Part shown: piece after piece, positions 36,086-49,200 of the stretch
Layout of the letters: every line of letters starts with the position of its first letter
Position numbering within the stretch: the stretch's first letter is position 1
Assembly (NCBI GenBank): GCA_963922205.1
Contig: CAWUHX010000009.1
Location: forward strand, 2,046,001-2,110,000
Reading direction: 5' to 3'
DNA length: 64,000 nt
DNA from: Romanomermis culicivorax
Taxonomy: Eukaryota > Nematoda > Enoplea > Mermithida > Mermithidae
Translations under genes and position numbers: made by a program
Notes under the pieces: generated by a model
Databases searched by the model: none
Told to the model about the DNA's origin: nothing
Seen by the model: only the letters and a program-made list of their open reading frames with translations

Positions 36086-37128
36086 CAAAATAATTCAAAA
36101 ATAAAGGTAAAAAACTTGACATAAAATTCCTCAAAAAATAAGAAAATCACATTATATTTCTGTTTTTGTATGTTTTTTCTGTTTGTACTTTCTCAATAAT
36201 AATAAAAAAAAATCAAACATGTACCCGTCGGCGCCTTTTGAAGCAGTCGGCGATATTCTATTTTCGTTCAATTATCGTTTTATCGTACCGTAACCCCTGT
36301 ATCGTTTATTGCGTATCGCCTCGAGGACATCTGGGATCGAGTGATTTGAAGCAAGTAAAAGTAGTGAAAATCGGGCGTTACACATTACAGTAATGTAATT
36401 TTCAGTAATTTTCACATTGTTTAGCACTTTTCGTCTATTTAGGATATTTCAGCCTCAGCATGAAGTACCTTTATGGTTGAACGGTCATTATTAGACGCGA
36501 AATACAAGTCTCTACAATGTGGTATAAAATTTTTTGTCTCATTTTGCATTTTACACTTTTTGGCAAGATTTAAAATTAGATGATAGAAATGGTTAAAAAG
36601 CTGGGTTTTTTCCGCGAAAATGACCGTCTCTACTGCTAAAGCTGAAAAGGACAGATAACCCCCCTGTGCAGTGGATAGTTCACCACGTCTCCTTGGTGCC
36701 TACAAGAAACGACAAAATTTCTTGAGCCGACAAATATCCTAGGATTTTTTACTTCTGAATAGTAAGGACTTTTTACTTCTGAATATAGGGGTTAGATGTA
36801 CAAAAAAGCGATCTATTAGTTGATAAATTTTGATTTGCAATTCCCTATCAACAAAAGCTGACTTTTCTCGAAATAGGGACTGGACATTGACGCAAGAGCG
36901 CATTACAAGCCCCCGAAGCAAATTGGTTTGTAACAAATCCTTTCGGGTCATTCAATACTTTCGTTTCATACTTCTCGCATAAATCACCTGCATCGGTGGG
37001 AGTAGTCGAGGTTTCCCTGTCTTCAGGAAGGCGACTCGGCTTGCTTTCCGAGGTTATGCGAGAAAATTTCTCTTTCGTTTTTTATAAACAAATGCTAAAT
37101 ATAACTAAAAACGCCAACAGAATTATCA
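36086..37128. other. Intergenic region between the LINE block and MRPL22
   Basis: It contains the MRPL22 3' UTR on the minus strand. A short direct repeat (TTTTTACTTCTGAATA, twice at about 36747-36785) is visible. A minus-strand AATAAA (plus-strand TTTATT near 36303) is a distant possible polyadenylation signal. No gene is seen. Confidence 0.5.
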
Positions 37129-39851
37129 TCAAAGACCGAATTCGATGCGCCGATCGCGCAATCTTTGTATATAATCGCGAACTTGATCGTCGTCCGATGC
37201 CATATGCCGCATGCGATCTGCGGACGGCCGGCCTTCTTCGAGACGCAATAAAATGTTACTGTAACGGTACATCACTTTACCATACTTGCCGCCACCGTGG
37301 CGACGAACGCCTTTGATATTCATGTTCATGTAAGCGAAAGCCTCGGCTAGAGTACAAAATCAGAAGTAGGAATGTTATTAACGATGAGGCAGAATATAAA
37401 TTTGATCGACGACAGATATGCCTCATAATCTCACTTGTTTTTTGATACGAATTTTATATTCAAAAATTCAGAATTATGGATAAGATCAACAGTACAGATT
37501 CTACATATCATGTCTTTGGAGATGAAAACACGGGAATTTGCAACATTCAAAAGACTTTTGGGCACGAAAAGGAAAAACAGGATTCATGATGGTAAATGTC
37601 TATAGAAAATAAATTATTGACGAGAAAATAATACGTACACAGCGACTAAAAAATATCCAGCAGTACAAAACTAAATCTCATCATATGTTAAGCCGCATTT
37701 ATACTTTATGGCCACGGCAGCCATGATCAATCGGGTTTCAGTGCACGTGACGTGCAACCGATCATTATTTGACGTCAGTTTTTCGTGGCACAGTCTGATT
37801 GGTAACGTTCGCCGAGGCCGTGTCGTGAAGTATAAATGCGGCTTTACATTTTGCAATCGTTAACCCATTTCGGTGCGTTCCATTTATTTGTGTAAAAAAT
37901 TTCGTCATTGATCACGAGACTTCTGGTGCAATATACTAACTTGTTTTCCGTGAGTTTATTGCCGGACAAATATTGTTGCTCCAGCATGTACCTTAAGTGG
38001 TTGCTCGGAGTGGGAAACAAGTCATCTGATATCGAAATAACCTCATATGGTACGATTTGAATTCAGTTGAACCCATTGTCCAGGTATGTACGAACTTCAG
38101 AAGTCGCATGACGTAGGAACGTTTGGAACGAAGCCAAGAAGAAGGAAATGCTAGAAGTAACTGCCATTGAATTTTGTCTCATTATTCGTAGTAAAAATCA
38201 GACAAAACCTTCGGAAGCTGAAAATGAGTTTTCCACGTGAAGCCTTAAAAAAGTGAAACTTCTAATTTTTCATCAGCTAAAATTTGGACTTCCACAAGTG
38301 TATTTGTAATTCTCGATCATATAACATTTTGATCGGTCACTTAATTCTTGATTCTAAAATTATAAAAACAACTTCCTCTTTCCCACAAGAATGATTCCCA
38401 AACAATTCGTAGACTTGCCATATCATAATGAGACAGGGCAAAATGTCATTCGCAATGCAGTTTAAAAGCACGTTGTTTGATGAGTAATATCCACAAATCT
38501 CAGTCTTTAACTGTTTGTAGCATATCCCTGATCTTTCATATTCAGCTTGATACCGCAATATGTGAAAAATTGTTTCAGTATTGCATGAATATTTTGAATG
38601 CTCTTTTATTTGTGTTCAAAAAAATTTTCTATGCAAAGACAATGCAATTTTCCAAAGGAGTACAACATGGATCTTGGAAAAACCAACTAGTAAAGTTCGA
38701 CAACTGCAATGCGTTAGATGAGTTTAGATATTGGTTCTTACGATGATATGAATTATATTTATATCTGAACAATGAATTGCAATTAATAAACTAAGCGACG
38801 GAATCTGGATGGAATATTTTCTTTTTCTAGAACTTTATCGGACGAAGGGACTTCTTCAGTCTCTCGAGCATGCATGAACACTTACCAACATACATATTCC
38901 CAGCATATTCAACTTTCTGTTCTTCAACCGCCTTGTGTTGAGCGTCTAATAAACATTCGCGCATAATAACGGCGGCTTTTCGAGCGAAATATTGCAATTG
39001 GGTGATAGCTTCGTCCACGTTTTTGCCTCGAACGAATTGACAAGCATACCATAGCTTCATATGGCTATGTTTCACATTTTCGCGCAAATAGAAAATTTCG
39101 CCGCGTTTCGGTTCGCCATGCGCTTGAGAATGCGGCGGCCACACGACCTTTGTAAAAATAATCGAAGAATGAATGATCGGACACGACACCCCATAAGTTT
39201 TGATCAATAACAGAGAGAAAGAATTAACGGTGGAATTGCCTTAAGCAGAGCCATAGGAGAATCTAGTTAGTTTTTCTAATGGTTGTTAATTATAACTCTC
39301 GATGTAAATATTTAAAATGATGCCTTCTACAAACACAGCAACAGTCAAGATTCGAAAAAACAGATAGCCAGTGTAGCCATCAACCATCCAGTGTGGCCTC
39401 AGGGGGGTTCGACTGTAGATTTGCGATTTTGTAGATTTGAAAATGACGACCAGGATTCTGAGCCAAAACCTCGAGGTTTGCTACACTATAGATGTCAGTG
39501 AAAATTACATATACTACTCTATGATAAGCATATCAATCTTCTAGCATAAAATTTTTTCCTTTTTTCCAACAGACGGCAAAGAAATCGTGACGAGAGGATC
39601 AACAAAATTGATTTGTACACAATAAAAAAGCTATATAACATGAAAAAATTAAGTATAATAAAACTAACCTTATCGTAATACTCCCAACGATCTCTATCAG
39701 GACGGTATTTTTTCTTCGAAAAATCCCATTCTGTATCAGGCGCAATGAAATCGTGTTTCAACCTATAAAGAACGGTCACAGTAGGCAGCACCGGTCGGAC
39801 TTGTCCAGTTAGCAAACGGGTCCCTAGGCTTTTGGCAATAAACGATGTCAT
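37129..39851 (-). CDS. MRPL22: Mitochondrial ribosomal protein uL22m
   Basis: Structural protein of the mitochondrial large ribosomal subunit, near the exit tunnel. Minus-strand exons are 39851-39669, 39147-38886 and 37346-37129; phases 0 and 1 join cleanly to give 220 residues (human about 206). The N-terminus, from ATG 39851-39849, is basic and can act as a mitochondrial presequence. Exon 2 carries the family core LWYACQFVRGKNVDEAITQL and RECLLDAQHKAVEEQKVEY. Exon 3 begins in the conserved YVAEAF segment and has RRHGGGKYGK, the loop-forming region. TGA is at 37131-37129. It lies 0.43 kb downstream of RARS2 on the same strand. An AG acceptor with a good pyrimidine tract sits only 5 nt before the ATG, so a 5' UTR intron or trans-splice site is likely. 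Confidence 0.93.
37690..37844. mobile_element. Small MITE in MRPL22 intron 2 (155 bp)
   Basis: Perfect 17-bp inverted termini AAGCCGCATTTATACTT / AAGTATAAATGCGGCTT, with weaker similarity continuing inward (GCCACGGC / GACACGGC). The GC-richer interior stands out from the AT-rich intron. The target duplication is not clear. Non-coding. Confidence 0.75.
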
Positions 39852-40277
39852 TAGACCTGAAAAATGACAACATTCGTTACATAAATCAGGATTTATGAAA
39901 TCTGCTGAAACAATCTGAGAGCATAAACCTTCAGAGGTATAGAAAAATGCTGTAAAAATGATCTATTCTGACAGCAACAAATGAAAATCGGACAATCAAC
40001 AATGCTAAACATCTAGTGAATTCGACGAAAGCTTCAAAAAAATCTTTGATTTGGCTTCTGATTGAATACCGATAACAATCCAACTACGAGCTGAGCTGAA
40101 TAACTCATTCCGAAAAATGACATCTTTGCAAGTCCACTTCCACGTGTGTTGAATCTTCGGATACATCCAACACTAAAGTTATAGAAAAAATAAAGTTTTC
40201 TAAAAACATTTTTCATAAAAAATGAGATTTTTGAGAGAACAATAGGTGATCAATCTCCAGAAACCTTTGCCTCGATT

Positions 40278-43200
40278 TCACAGCTTTTCTATAGGATCCA
40301 AGCCCAAAATCTTTAAATAATAAGCCAAGTGCATCCTTGCCGACGAGAATAATAACAATCTGGCGTTTGCCAAATCGTCGCCGACGTTCAAAATTTTCAA
40401 TTTTTTATGGGCTGCATTCGAAGAATGGGCTAAATCGCATAGAAAACTAACTATCGACGACGGATCTAACTGTTTGATTGAAGTTTCGAATGATTCGTAA
40501 GATTTTTTCGTCAAATGATCAATTAGGGTTAACGCTTCGGGCTCAACTAATTTACTTGTCAAAAAATCGTCAGTTAAATTCAATAGAACGTTGTTACGAT
40601 CGTCGTTTAAAAATTTCTCCTCCAAACTGCACAATCTAGCATGACAAGCTTGCAATAAGTGTCCGATATTTGCCTTATTTGACCTCAAAACTTTTTCCCA
40701 ATCGTACGAATAATGAGTGGTGCGTTTACGTTTAAAATCGTTGATCAAAAAAGCGGACAAAGCCAATTGTCGAGCGATTTGAGGAAACAATTGCCGATCG
40801 GATTTTGTAGTCGGCGTAGAAGACAAAACTTGCGTGGAAATTTCTATACCCTGTCTAATCATGTCATCGACGAAGACTGTTTTACCTCGACGGGTACTCA
40901 ATGAACGAATTTTGCCAAATTTGACATGTTCAACTTTGTTAGCGACGTCTGATCGGCCTACGGCGTCTAAAACGATCTGAAATGCGACGTAAACACTTGA
41001 ATAACATAATAAAATAATACAGCGCTATCTCACAATACAAAAAGCTCATGTAAAGTTTTATCACATGGTTTCAATGCAAATATGATTAGAGTTCGGAGCT
41101 TTCCAAAGAGCATGCTTTTACTACCTACAACGAAAGCAAGAACTTTCGAAGAATGAACAATATGACTAAGTGAAAAAAGACAGACACGATGGAATGCTTA
41201 CTCTCTTCTAATTTCTATAAGATTCACCTTGCTTAACATGACCCGGATCATCCCTGTCCACCACTGAGAGCATTATGGGCACCCATCGGGTTGACAGCTA
41301 CGAATAGCCAAATTTTTCGTGTGAAATCGCTTCAATACTACTAATCGAAGGGTTGATTTCTTCGAAAATATGACCAACTCGACGACCACTTGAAACAAGC
41401 TGTCTGACAGCCTTTTTCGGCAATTAGTTTCTTTCATTCGTCGAGCAAGGCGAAGATCACCTTCAATTGACTTCCCACCATAATGAAATTTCGCAGCCCT
41501 CCCTACGGCTTTTTAAAGACAATTATCTTGGTATATTTGTTATATTTTGTTTTGAATTGCGTTTGTGGAAAATTTGAGCAAAATTCAAATTTTTGTAAAT
41601 CCATTTTTCGTCAACCTCACTTTAATTAAAGTTAGACAATAATTAGAATTTATACTCCCCAAAGATTAAATGTGGTTTACGGACAGGTTTTTTTCTATAC
41701 GTATCTGCCTGCACTGTGCAGAAATGAATAAAAAAATTTCCGCACAAAAAAATTTTTTCCGCATCAAATAATTTTGAAAAATATGTTCAGATAAGATTTC
41801 TAGGTAAAATTGGTGAGTAGATGCCAACTCAGTTCTAATCAACTTGTATATATTGTATATTGTATGTTGGGCACCCTCTTTCTGGCAAGTTGTGATGGGA
41901 AATCGACATGCAAATAAAAGAATTGGACGACCAGCGGCGCAGACATTGGCATGGAAGTAGAGCGCCACAAAGAAAAGGAAGTGATGGTGAAAAAATCATT
42001 CTTCACTATTGTCATTTTTAATATATTTTTGGTAAACATTGTGCTGGCGTCCAATAAAACTTTCACCCGCGAATTAATATTAAATTTGCACAAATTCTAT
42101 AGTGGTGTACCCACATTCATTTTAACATTCGCCCTATATTTTTTATTGATATATTATTTACTATTTAGATCCGATTAATTGTCTGGAGCGAAGGGCCAAC
42201 GGCCCAGGCACCCCACTTGCTGACAGCAAGCACAGGAAGACCTTAACAGGGATCCTGCAAGTAAGTTTTTTCCTGAGGGGAAATCCTTCTCTCCTGGGAG
42301 ACTTTGAGGGTCCGTTGTGAGGCCCCTCGATTAAAGGTAAGTTATTACTTGTTGTTGCCAGGTCTGGGGAACGGCACTGTTGCGCGATCTCCGAGGCATA
42401 GCCAAGGAATTATCTCCAACAGGTCAGTTCAGACCAGAACCAATCTTTTCTCAAACCATTAAGGAAAGACCTGCACAACATGCATGTATGTATGCAGGCC
42501 CGTAACTAGGGAGGAATGGGGTAATTCCCCCTGAAATGAAATCACACAAAAAAAATTTTAGTCAGTCTGATAATGCAGCTCCAACCGAAAAGATGGATTT
42601 TGGTGAACTTTAGAGGGCCAAAATCTCACAATTTTGAGTTATAAAAGTTCGTTTTCTATCAGCCGCAGCCGTTAGCATATCTGCTTCCACTTACTAATTA
42701 ACGTTCCAAAGTTTCTATCAATTGAATTAATTACCTTATCTCCTTTTTTATTCGTTAAGTTACCCACCGTTTTAGGATATTAAAATTCGAAAATTTTTAT
42801 ATTCTAAAACAATGAGAAAAATAATTACGATCTATTTTTATAATTCTAATTCACATTAAAAAAATTTGAAGATTCATTTTCCAGACCAGCTCGGTTATCC
42901 TACGTCCTCCAGAGATTTTCGATTTTCGGATCTCAGAATCCAACAGTGATCTGATGTTATGGTATGGCTTATTTTGAGGCTTAGGCTTACGGAATGCGAT
43001 TGGTCTGTGATGTTGTAGAATAATAAATTAAGTTCATCAGCTCAATGTGACTCACCTGATTAGAATTTTCAATTTTTTCATTTTTGCACGTTAGTTACTG
43101 ACTCCTAAAACATCAGAATGTTTGGCTATGCTCCTAAATTGCAGAAAAAAACATTCGTGGCCACATTATAAACGTTTTTAAAAATGTGGAATATGTTTGG

Positions 43201-46200
43201 AAAATGATTAAAAAAGTTGTGGGTATGGTTCTCATCAGAGGTCCCCAAGGTCGAAAATTTAGGTAGGGGTAAAATCATACATTTTAAGGGTAGTACTTGA
43301 AATATGCCGTCACCTTTTTTTTTTTTATCCCAACTTTTTGCGAAGGAGGGAGGAGTTGTACTTGTAGTACCCTAACCACATAGAACTTACAAAAATGAAT
43401 AATGCCCCTACTTTATGCTTTTTACAGTCAAAAAACATTTACTATTTCAACTCCATTTTCCAGCTCCCAATCATGCAACTTTAATGCACTAATTATACGT
43501 ACAGAATAGTCACACTTTGAAGACTGTTGTGCCAACTGATTCCTGCACATTTCAAGAATCGAGCACAACATACGTTTGGAAACATTGTTTCAACCAGCAT
43601 CTTCGACAGTATGGGCTTATTCCATCACTGATTAGGCTTGGAACAGTGCTTCCAATTGAAAGTCCTGATGCTGAATGTAGCTTTAGTATTATTAGTCCCA
43701 TTAGACTATGAACTACGAGTTTGAAACCAAGTACCACTCTTGATCCACGTCAACAGACCTCACATGTCTCAACTCATAGCAGGAAAGTATGCCACAGCTT
43801 GGGTAACCATATGCGAGAGCATGAAGAGGCAGAATTTTAAGAACATAATGTTTTTCTTCCCAAGGGGCGATTTTTTGATTACTCACATATACATAAGTCA
43901 TTATTTCATCTCCCAATTATATTTATAGGTAATGATTTCCTACAAGTAATATATATTAATGTGCTGATATCCTTTCCTAAAAATCGCTATATGGCACAGA
44001 AGTTGCATACTTCCCCATTATCATTTGCTAAGTAAATGTTTCAGAAAGAGCAGTGAGTAATTCCTCAGAATCACACATTTTGCAATGTTTCTCGAATTAG
44101 TATAACCTACTGGGGAGAGGATGAAGTCTACCAAAATTTTTTGCTATAGTGAGCTGTTTTTATGGGTGTAGTAAATGAATTTCCAAATCTAAGACGGGGG
44201 TAATACCCCCCCCATGGGGTGCTCTGGTTCTCATCATACATGCACGCCATAGAAATTTTGCTGGGGGTCAGCCAGGACAGGGGGTGAAATAGAAATCTTT
44301 TTTGTTCTTCATAATGAAAAGAAAGGTCTTAGAAAAGTCTTCTAACATCGAAGCAGCATATTCGTCAACCTATATAAGTCAGATATGTGAAATTGTTTGC
44401 TTGGACAGCACTTTTCAAAGTTTTAATTTTACTTCTTTGGAATCAAGTATGCTTTGTTTAAAAAAATTGGTAAACTACAGCATTATTTCCAATTTTATAA
44501 CGACATTCCCCCCAAACCCATCCCCCACGTGCATGTATGGTTCACATATGAACAAATCTTTGAGGAAAAAAGCAGTGAGCAACTTCGTTATCAGAATATA
44601 ATAGTAGATGAAAGACATATACCGCATCGTTTGATTTTAATAGATGATTTTATTGCTGGTTTAATATCAATTCAAAAATAAATTTTGATCGTAAGTACTC
44701 TAAATTATTTGTTTTAACTATCCATTTTCGGAAATTTTTCGAGTCTCAAGTATCTAAAAAATGATTTATTCTAGAGCTTCACTCTAGACCCCACCAGAAG
44801 TTCTTAGGCGCACTATTCTGAACCTCTCAGCATGACATTTGGTAGCTACGCGAGCTTAACAAGTCAAGTTTCGTCAACGTTAAAAATTTTTGGAATTTTC
44901 CCACACCCGGAAAAAAATTCCTGGGTACGAGCCCGTATGCATGTATATTGTATTTATGAACGTATATTGTATACCGCTGATTTTCTTTATAAGCACAATC
45001 TGACTGTTATAACTAAAATTTTTATATCCTCTCACAAGGGTTTTTTCCGTACCAGACGGACCTTTTTGGGCTGCTACGGCAAACTTTCACCGAGTTTTCC
45101 GTGAGGATTTTTTGATGCACAGTGCAACCTAAGGCCCAACGATTCTTCTGATTAAGTTTATAGGATTTGACGTCTAGAAATTTATTTTCATGCGTTTTAA
45201 AACAAAAAAAGATGGAAACTTTCCGGCGCTTCGCTCCAAATTTAAATGATTTGTAATTTTGCATGTTATTTCCATTTCACGGTTGAAAAATGTCGTCCTA
45301 TCTTCTGTTTATAGGTAGTGAACAGTGTTTTTTTTTGTACTCGGTCCATTTGTACTGGTACAAACGACCTCTCAAAAACCGTTTGTGCTCCAAAATTTGC
45401 GAAAAATTGCTAAATAGAGCATTCATTGTTATAAAATGCAATAAACATGCTGTGAAATACGTTGGCTATTTTCACGAGACACATAGGAACGCTATGAATT
45501 CAGACACATAAAACACTTGATCATGAGACACAGAACATGCGCTAGTGAAATACTCCACAAAAAGCTTTTACTATGCTATAGCTGCTAGTACGTCGTTATC
45601 GATGGGGACGCATAAAAAACAAGTCCATTATTGATACTGATGGCTGTTGAATGACAAAAAATTTTTTTGTCCTAAAAATTTTGTTTGTACCAGTACAAAC
45701 GAAGCCAAAATTTTCGTTTGTACTCTGGACCATTTCGTTTGTAAAGTACAAATTAAAAAAACACTGGTTGTGAACCCCTGTTCCTATCCCCAATCTCAAA
45801 ATTTTTCAAAAAATTTCTTTAATAATCATTATTTATTCATTATCTAACTCAGGAGCGGCTTTTAGCATGTCTATCTTCATTTATCCTTTAATCTTCAATG
45901 AGTTTTATCTTCTAAAGCGTATTACCTCATGTTTTAATTGGTAATCTTCAATATGTTATTTCGATATTTAATGAAGATTTTTTCCTCGACACATTATTTG
46001 AGAAAGATCAACACGTCAACTCTCTAAACTTTTTGAAGCGATGATTCCTTTCTTAAGGTAAAATGAATTCAAAAGCTTCATGGAAGTAGTTTTCGAAAAT
46101 TTCGACTATTTTTACTCACATCTTGTATTGTTTCTTGAGATAATTTTAAAAAAATGAAAATTTTCCTTGATCCTTTTGCAGTCTTTAATATTTTACTGTT

Positions 46201-49200
46201 TTGTGAACATAAACTTCCCATTTGGAATATGATTCAAACATCATCTGCGCAGAAAAATGATAGATAATTTTTTGGCGTTTGAGGAATCCAAACTATCGGG
46301 TGCGTGCCTAATTTTTGTATTAAATAAATCTTGAAAAAGATACATTTTCCTGCATTCTAGAATATTGAAATTTAAAAAATTTTCCGGCATTAACGATCTT
46401 CGACTAAACAATGGAATGTCCGCTGCCGAAATTTTTGGCAACCTTCCTTTACCGCAGGTCACCTAAAGGTGCAGATGAATAAGCTGAAAAATGCATTTCC
46501 GAGATTTCAGAAGTCTTGAAATAAAAATTTATAGGTAGTCTTGCCGGACTTCTCATTATTTTCCTCCAAAACTCATGAAATCCAGTTACAAAAGTTTAGA
46601 ACTGACGCGATTTGAAAGAAGTTAGAGAAAATCAGCATTTAATCGCTTTTCTGATAAAAGTGAAGTAAATTTATCAATTTTAGAGTGAGCAAGCATGTTC
46701 GTACTTTAACGACGTATACTTTGAACTGCCTACAACTACAAGATGTAAAGAAGGTAGAAAATAAAAATTGTACGGAAATGGATGGGATGGTACGGATCGA
46801 CCGGTAAGGAAAAAACCGCGCTTTCTCCTTATTTCTATGAATTTCTATCTAGGAACATCAGTTGAGTGAGTTCCTAAAATACATAAATAAAAGAGCTGTG
46901 AATAGTGACCACGATAGAACGGTTTCTTCAAATCATGAGTATTTTCGGAAAATTTGGAAGAAAGTTTAGTTAAGGTTCTCATGTGAAGAAAATCTTCGAG
47001 GAAAAATGGCAGTAACAACGATTTTTTCATTTGCTGAGAATATTTTCTGTTTGCATATTGTTGAAGCATTTAACATTGGTGTTATCAAAGTTAGAAAAAC
47101 CTTAGTTTTTTTGGTTTTTAAAAGAACCAAAAATTTGGAAAATTACCGGTTTTTTGTTTTCTTCTCAAAAATCAGCTATTTCAAGTTTACCCGTCACATT
47201 ATACAAATTTCGTCTATTATCAACCCTGTTTGCGTCAACAGATTTTTGTACACTTTGTGTAAACATATTATTTTCCTTTCTTAATTAATTTGTTTCATCG
47301 ATCCAACCACAAAATGCACTTTGAAATTTATAAATTAATTTTTTTACCATCGCGTTAAGTTACGACGAGCGCCAAATTGTGATACAATTGGCTGAACGTT
47401 ACAAACAGCGCAATTTTTTGTAATTTACACTTATAGATTTTTGAGCTTTGAGCTTTTTCCACAAATGTGGGAGAAAACGTCGGCCGGGCCGATTGTTTGT
47501 CAATTTTTTGTTACAATTGATGCAGGTGCTTATGCTTAAAAAACAGATTGTTCACATATATATTTTACAGTTACTTTAGTAAATACATTATTTTTTTTGA
47601 AAATGGTTGTTTTAATGTCTGGCATATTTGCCCTGTGTTGCCATCGATGAACTAAATAACAAGAATTTGACAAGCTATGAATGGAATATTTTAGCTACGG
47701 CGGTAGGAATATACTTTAATACATGTATAATGTATCCACACCTTAGATAATTATGTTTTGGCAGGTTGAAAATTTGTTAAAATCTTTTGCAGAAACTGTA
47801 AAAATCTATGAATCTAAAAACACCTGTATTTCGGAAAAAATAGCTGAAGAAAAGTAAGCTAGATTTTGTGGCTAAATTTTTTTGAAAAACATAAATTAAA
47901 GAATCGTATGATTAAGAATTTTACGCCACTCAATCCACAATTTCAACTTTTCTGGATTTGGTTCATTAAAGGAGGAATTGTCGGTGAAAATGAATCAATA
48001 TTTTTATAGAAATGATAATCGAGCCCACTTTAAACCCATTGAAGACAATAGACATCATGCTTTGGCATCTTTACCAGATCCTCGATTTAAAAAGGATGGA
48101 TTGAAATTTGAAATATAACACATATTGATCATACAAATCAAAATTAAATAATTTAGGCTTTCTGTAATCCTCAAGCAGAAGACAATGCTGAACTAGCTTT
48201 GGTTATAATGGTTGTCGATCAAGAACAACAAAATCAACGCTTTTCTGAAAATATGGTTCAAAAATTTGAATGAATCTTCAAACCAGAGGTCCCCAAGGTC
48301 GAAAACTTAGGTAGGGGTAAAATCTTAAATTTGAAGGGTAGTACTTGAAATATGCCGTGACCTTTTTTTTTTGCTTTCAAATTTCTGCTAAGGAGGGGGA
48401 GTTGTAGTTTCTCGAACTTACAAAACTGATTAATGCCCCTACTTTATGCTTTTCACAGTCAAAAAACATTTACTATTTCAACTCCATTTTCCAGCTCCCA
48501 ATCATGCAACTTTAATGCACTAATTATACGTACAGAATAGTCACACTTTGAGGACTGTTGTGCCAACTGATTCCTGCACATTTCAAGAATCGGGCACAAC
48601 ATACGTTTGGAAACATTGTATCAACCAGCATCTTCAGCAGTATGGGCTTATCCCATCGCTGATTAGGTTTGGAACAGTGCTTCCAATTGAGAGTCCTGAT
48701 GCTGAATGTGGCTTTAGTATTATTAATCCCATTACACTATGAACTACGAGTTTGAAACCAACTACCACTCCTGATCCACGTCAACAGACCTCACATGTCT
48801 CAACTCATAGCAGGAAAGTATGCCACAGCTTGGGTAACCAAATGCGCACAGAAGACCCAATGCAGAAGCGGGGAAAAGGAAAGGAGAGCATCAAGAGGCA
48901 GAATTATAAGAACATAATGTTTTTCTTCCCAAGGGGCGATTTTTTGATTAATCACATATACATAACGCATTATTTCATCTCCCAATTATATTTATAATGA
49001 TTTCCTACAAGTAGTATATATTAATGTGCTGATATCCTTTCCTAAAAATCGCTATATGGCACAGAAGTTGCATACTTTCCCATTATCATTTGCTCAGTAA
49101 ATGTGTCAAAAAGAGCAGTGAGAAATTCCTCAGAATCACACATTCTGCAATTTTTCTCGAATTAGTATAACCTACTGGGGAGAGGATGAAGTCTACCCAA

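Noticed and set aside
41951-42178. 75-codon ATG ORF with two possible membrane segments, antisense in RARS2 intron 3
   Set aside because: No family, no splice or promoter context, surrounded by repeats; likely chance.
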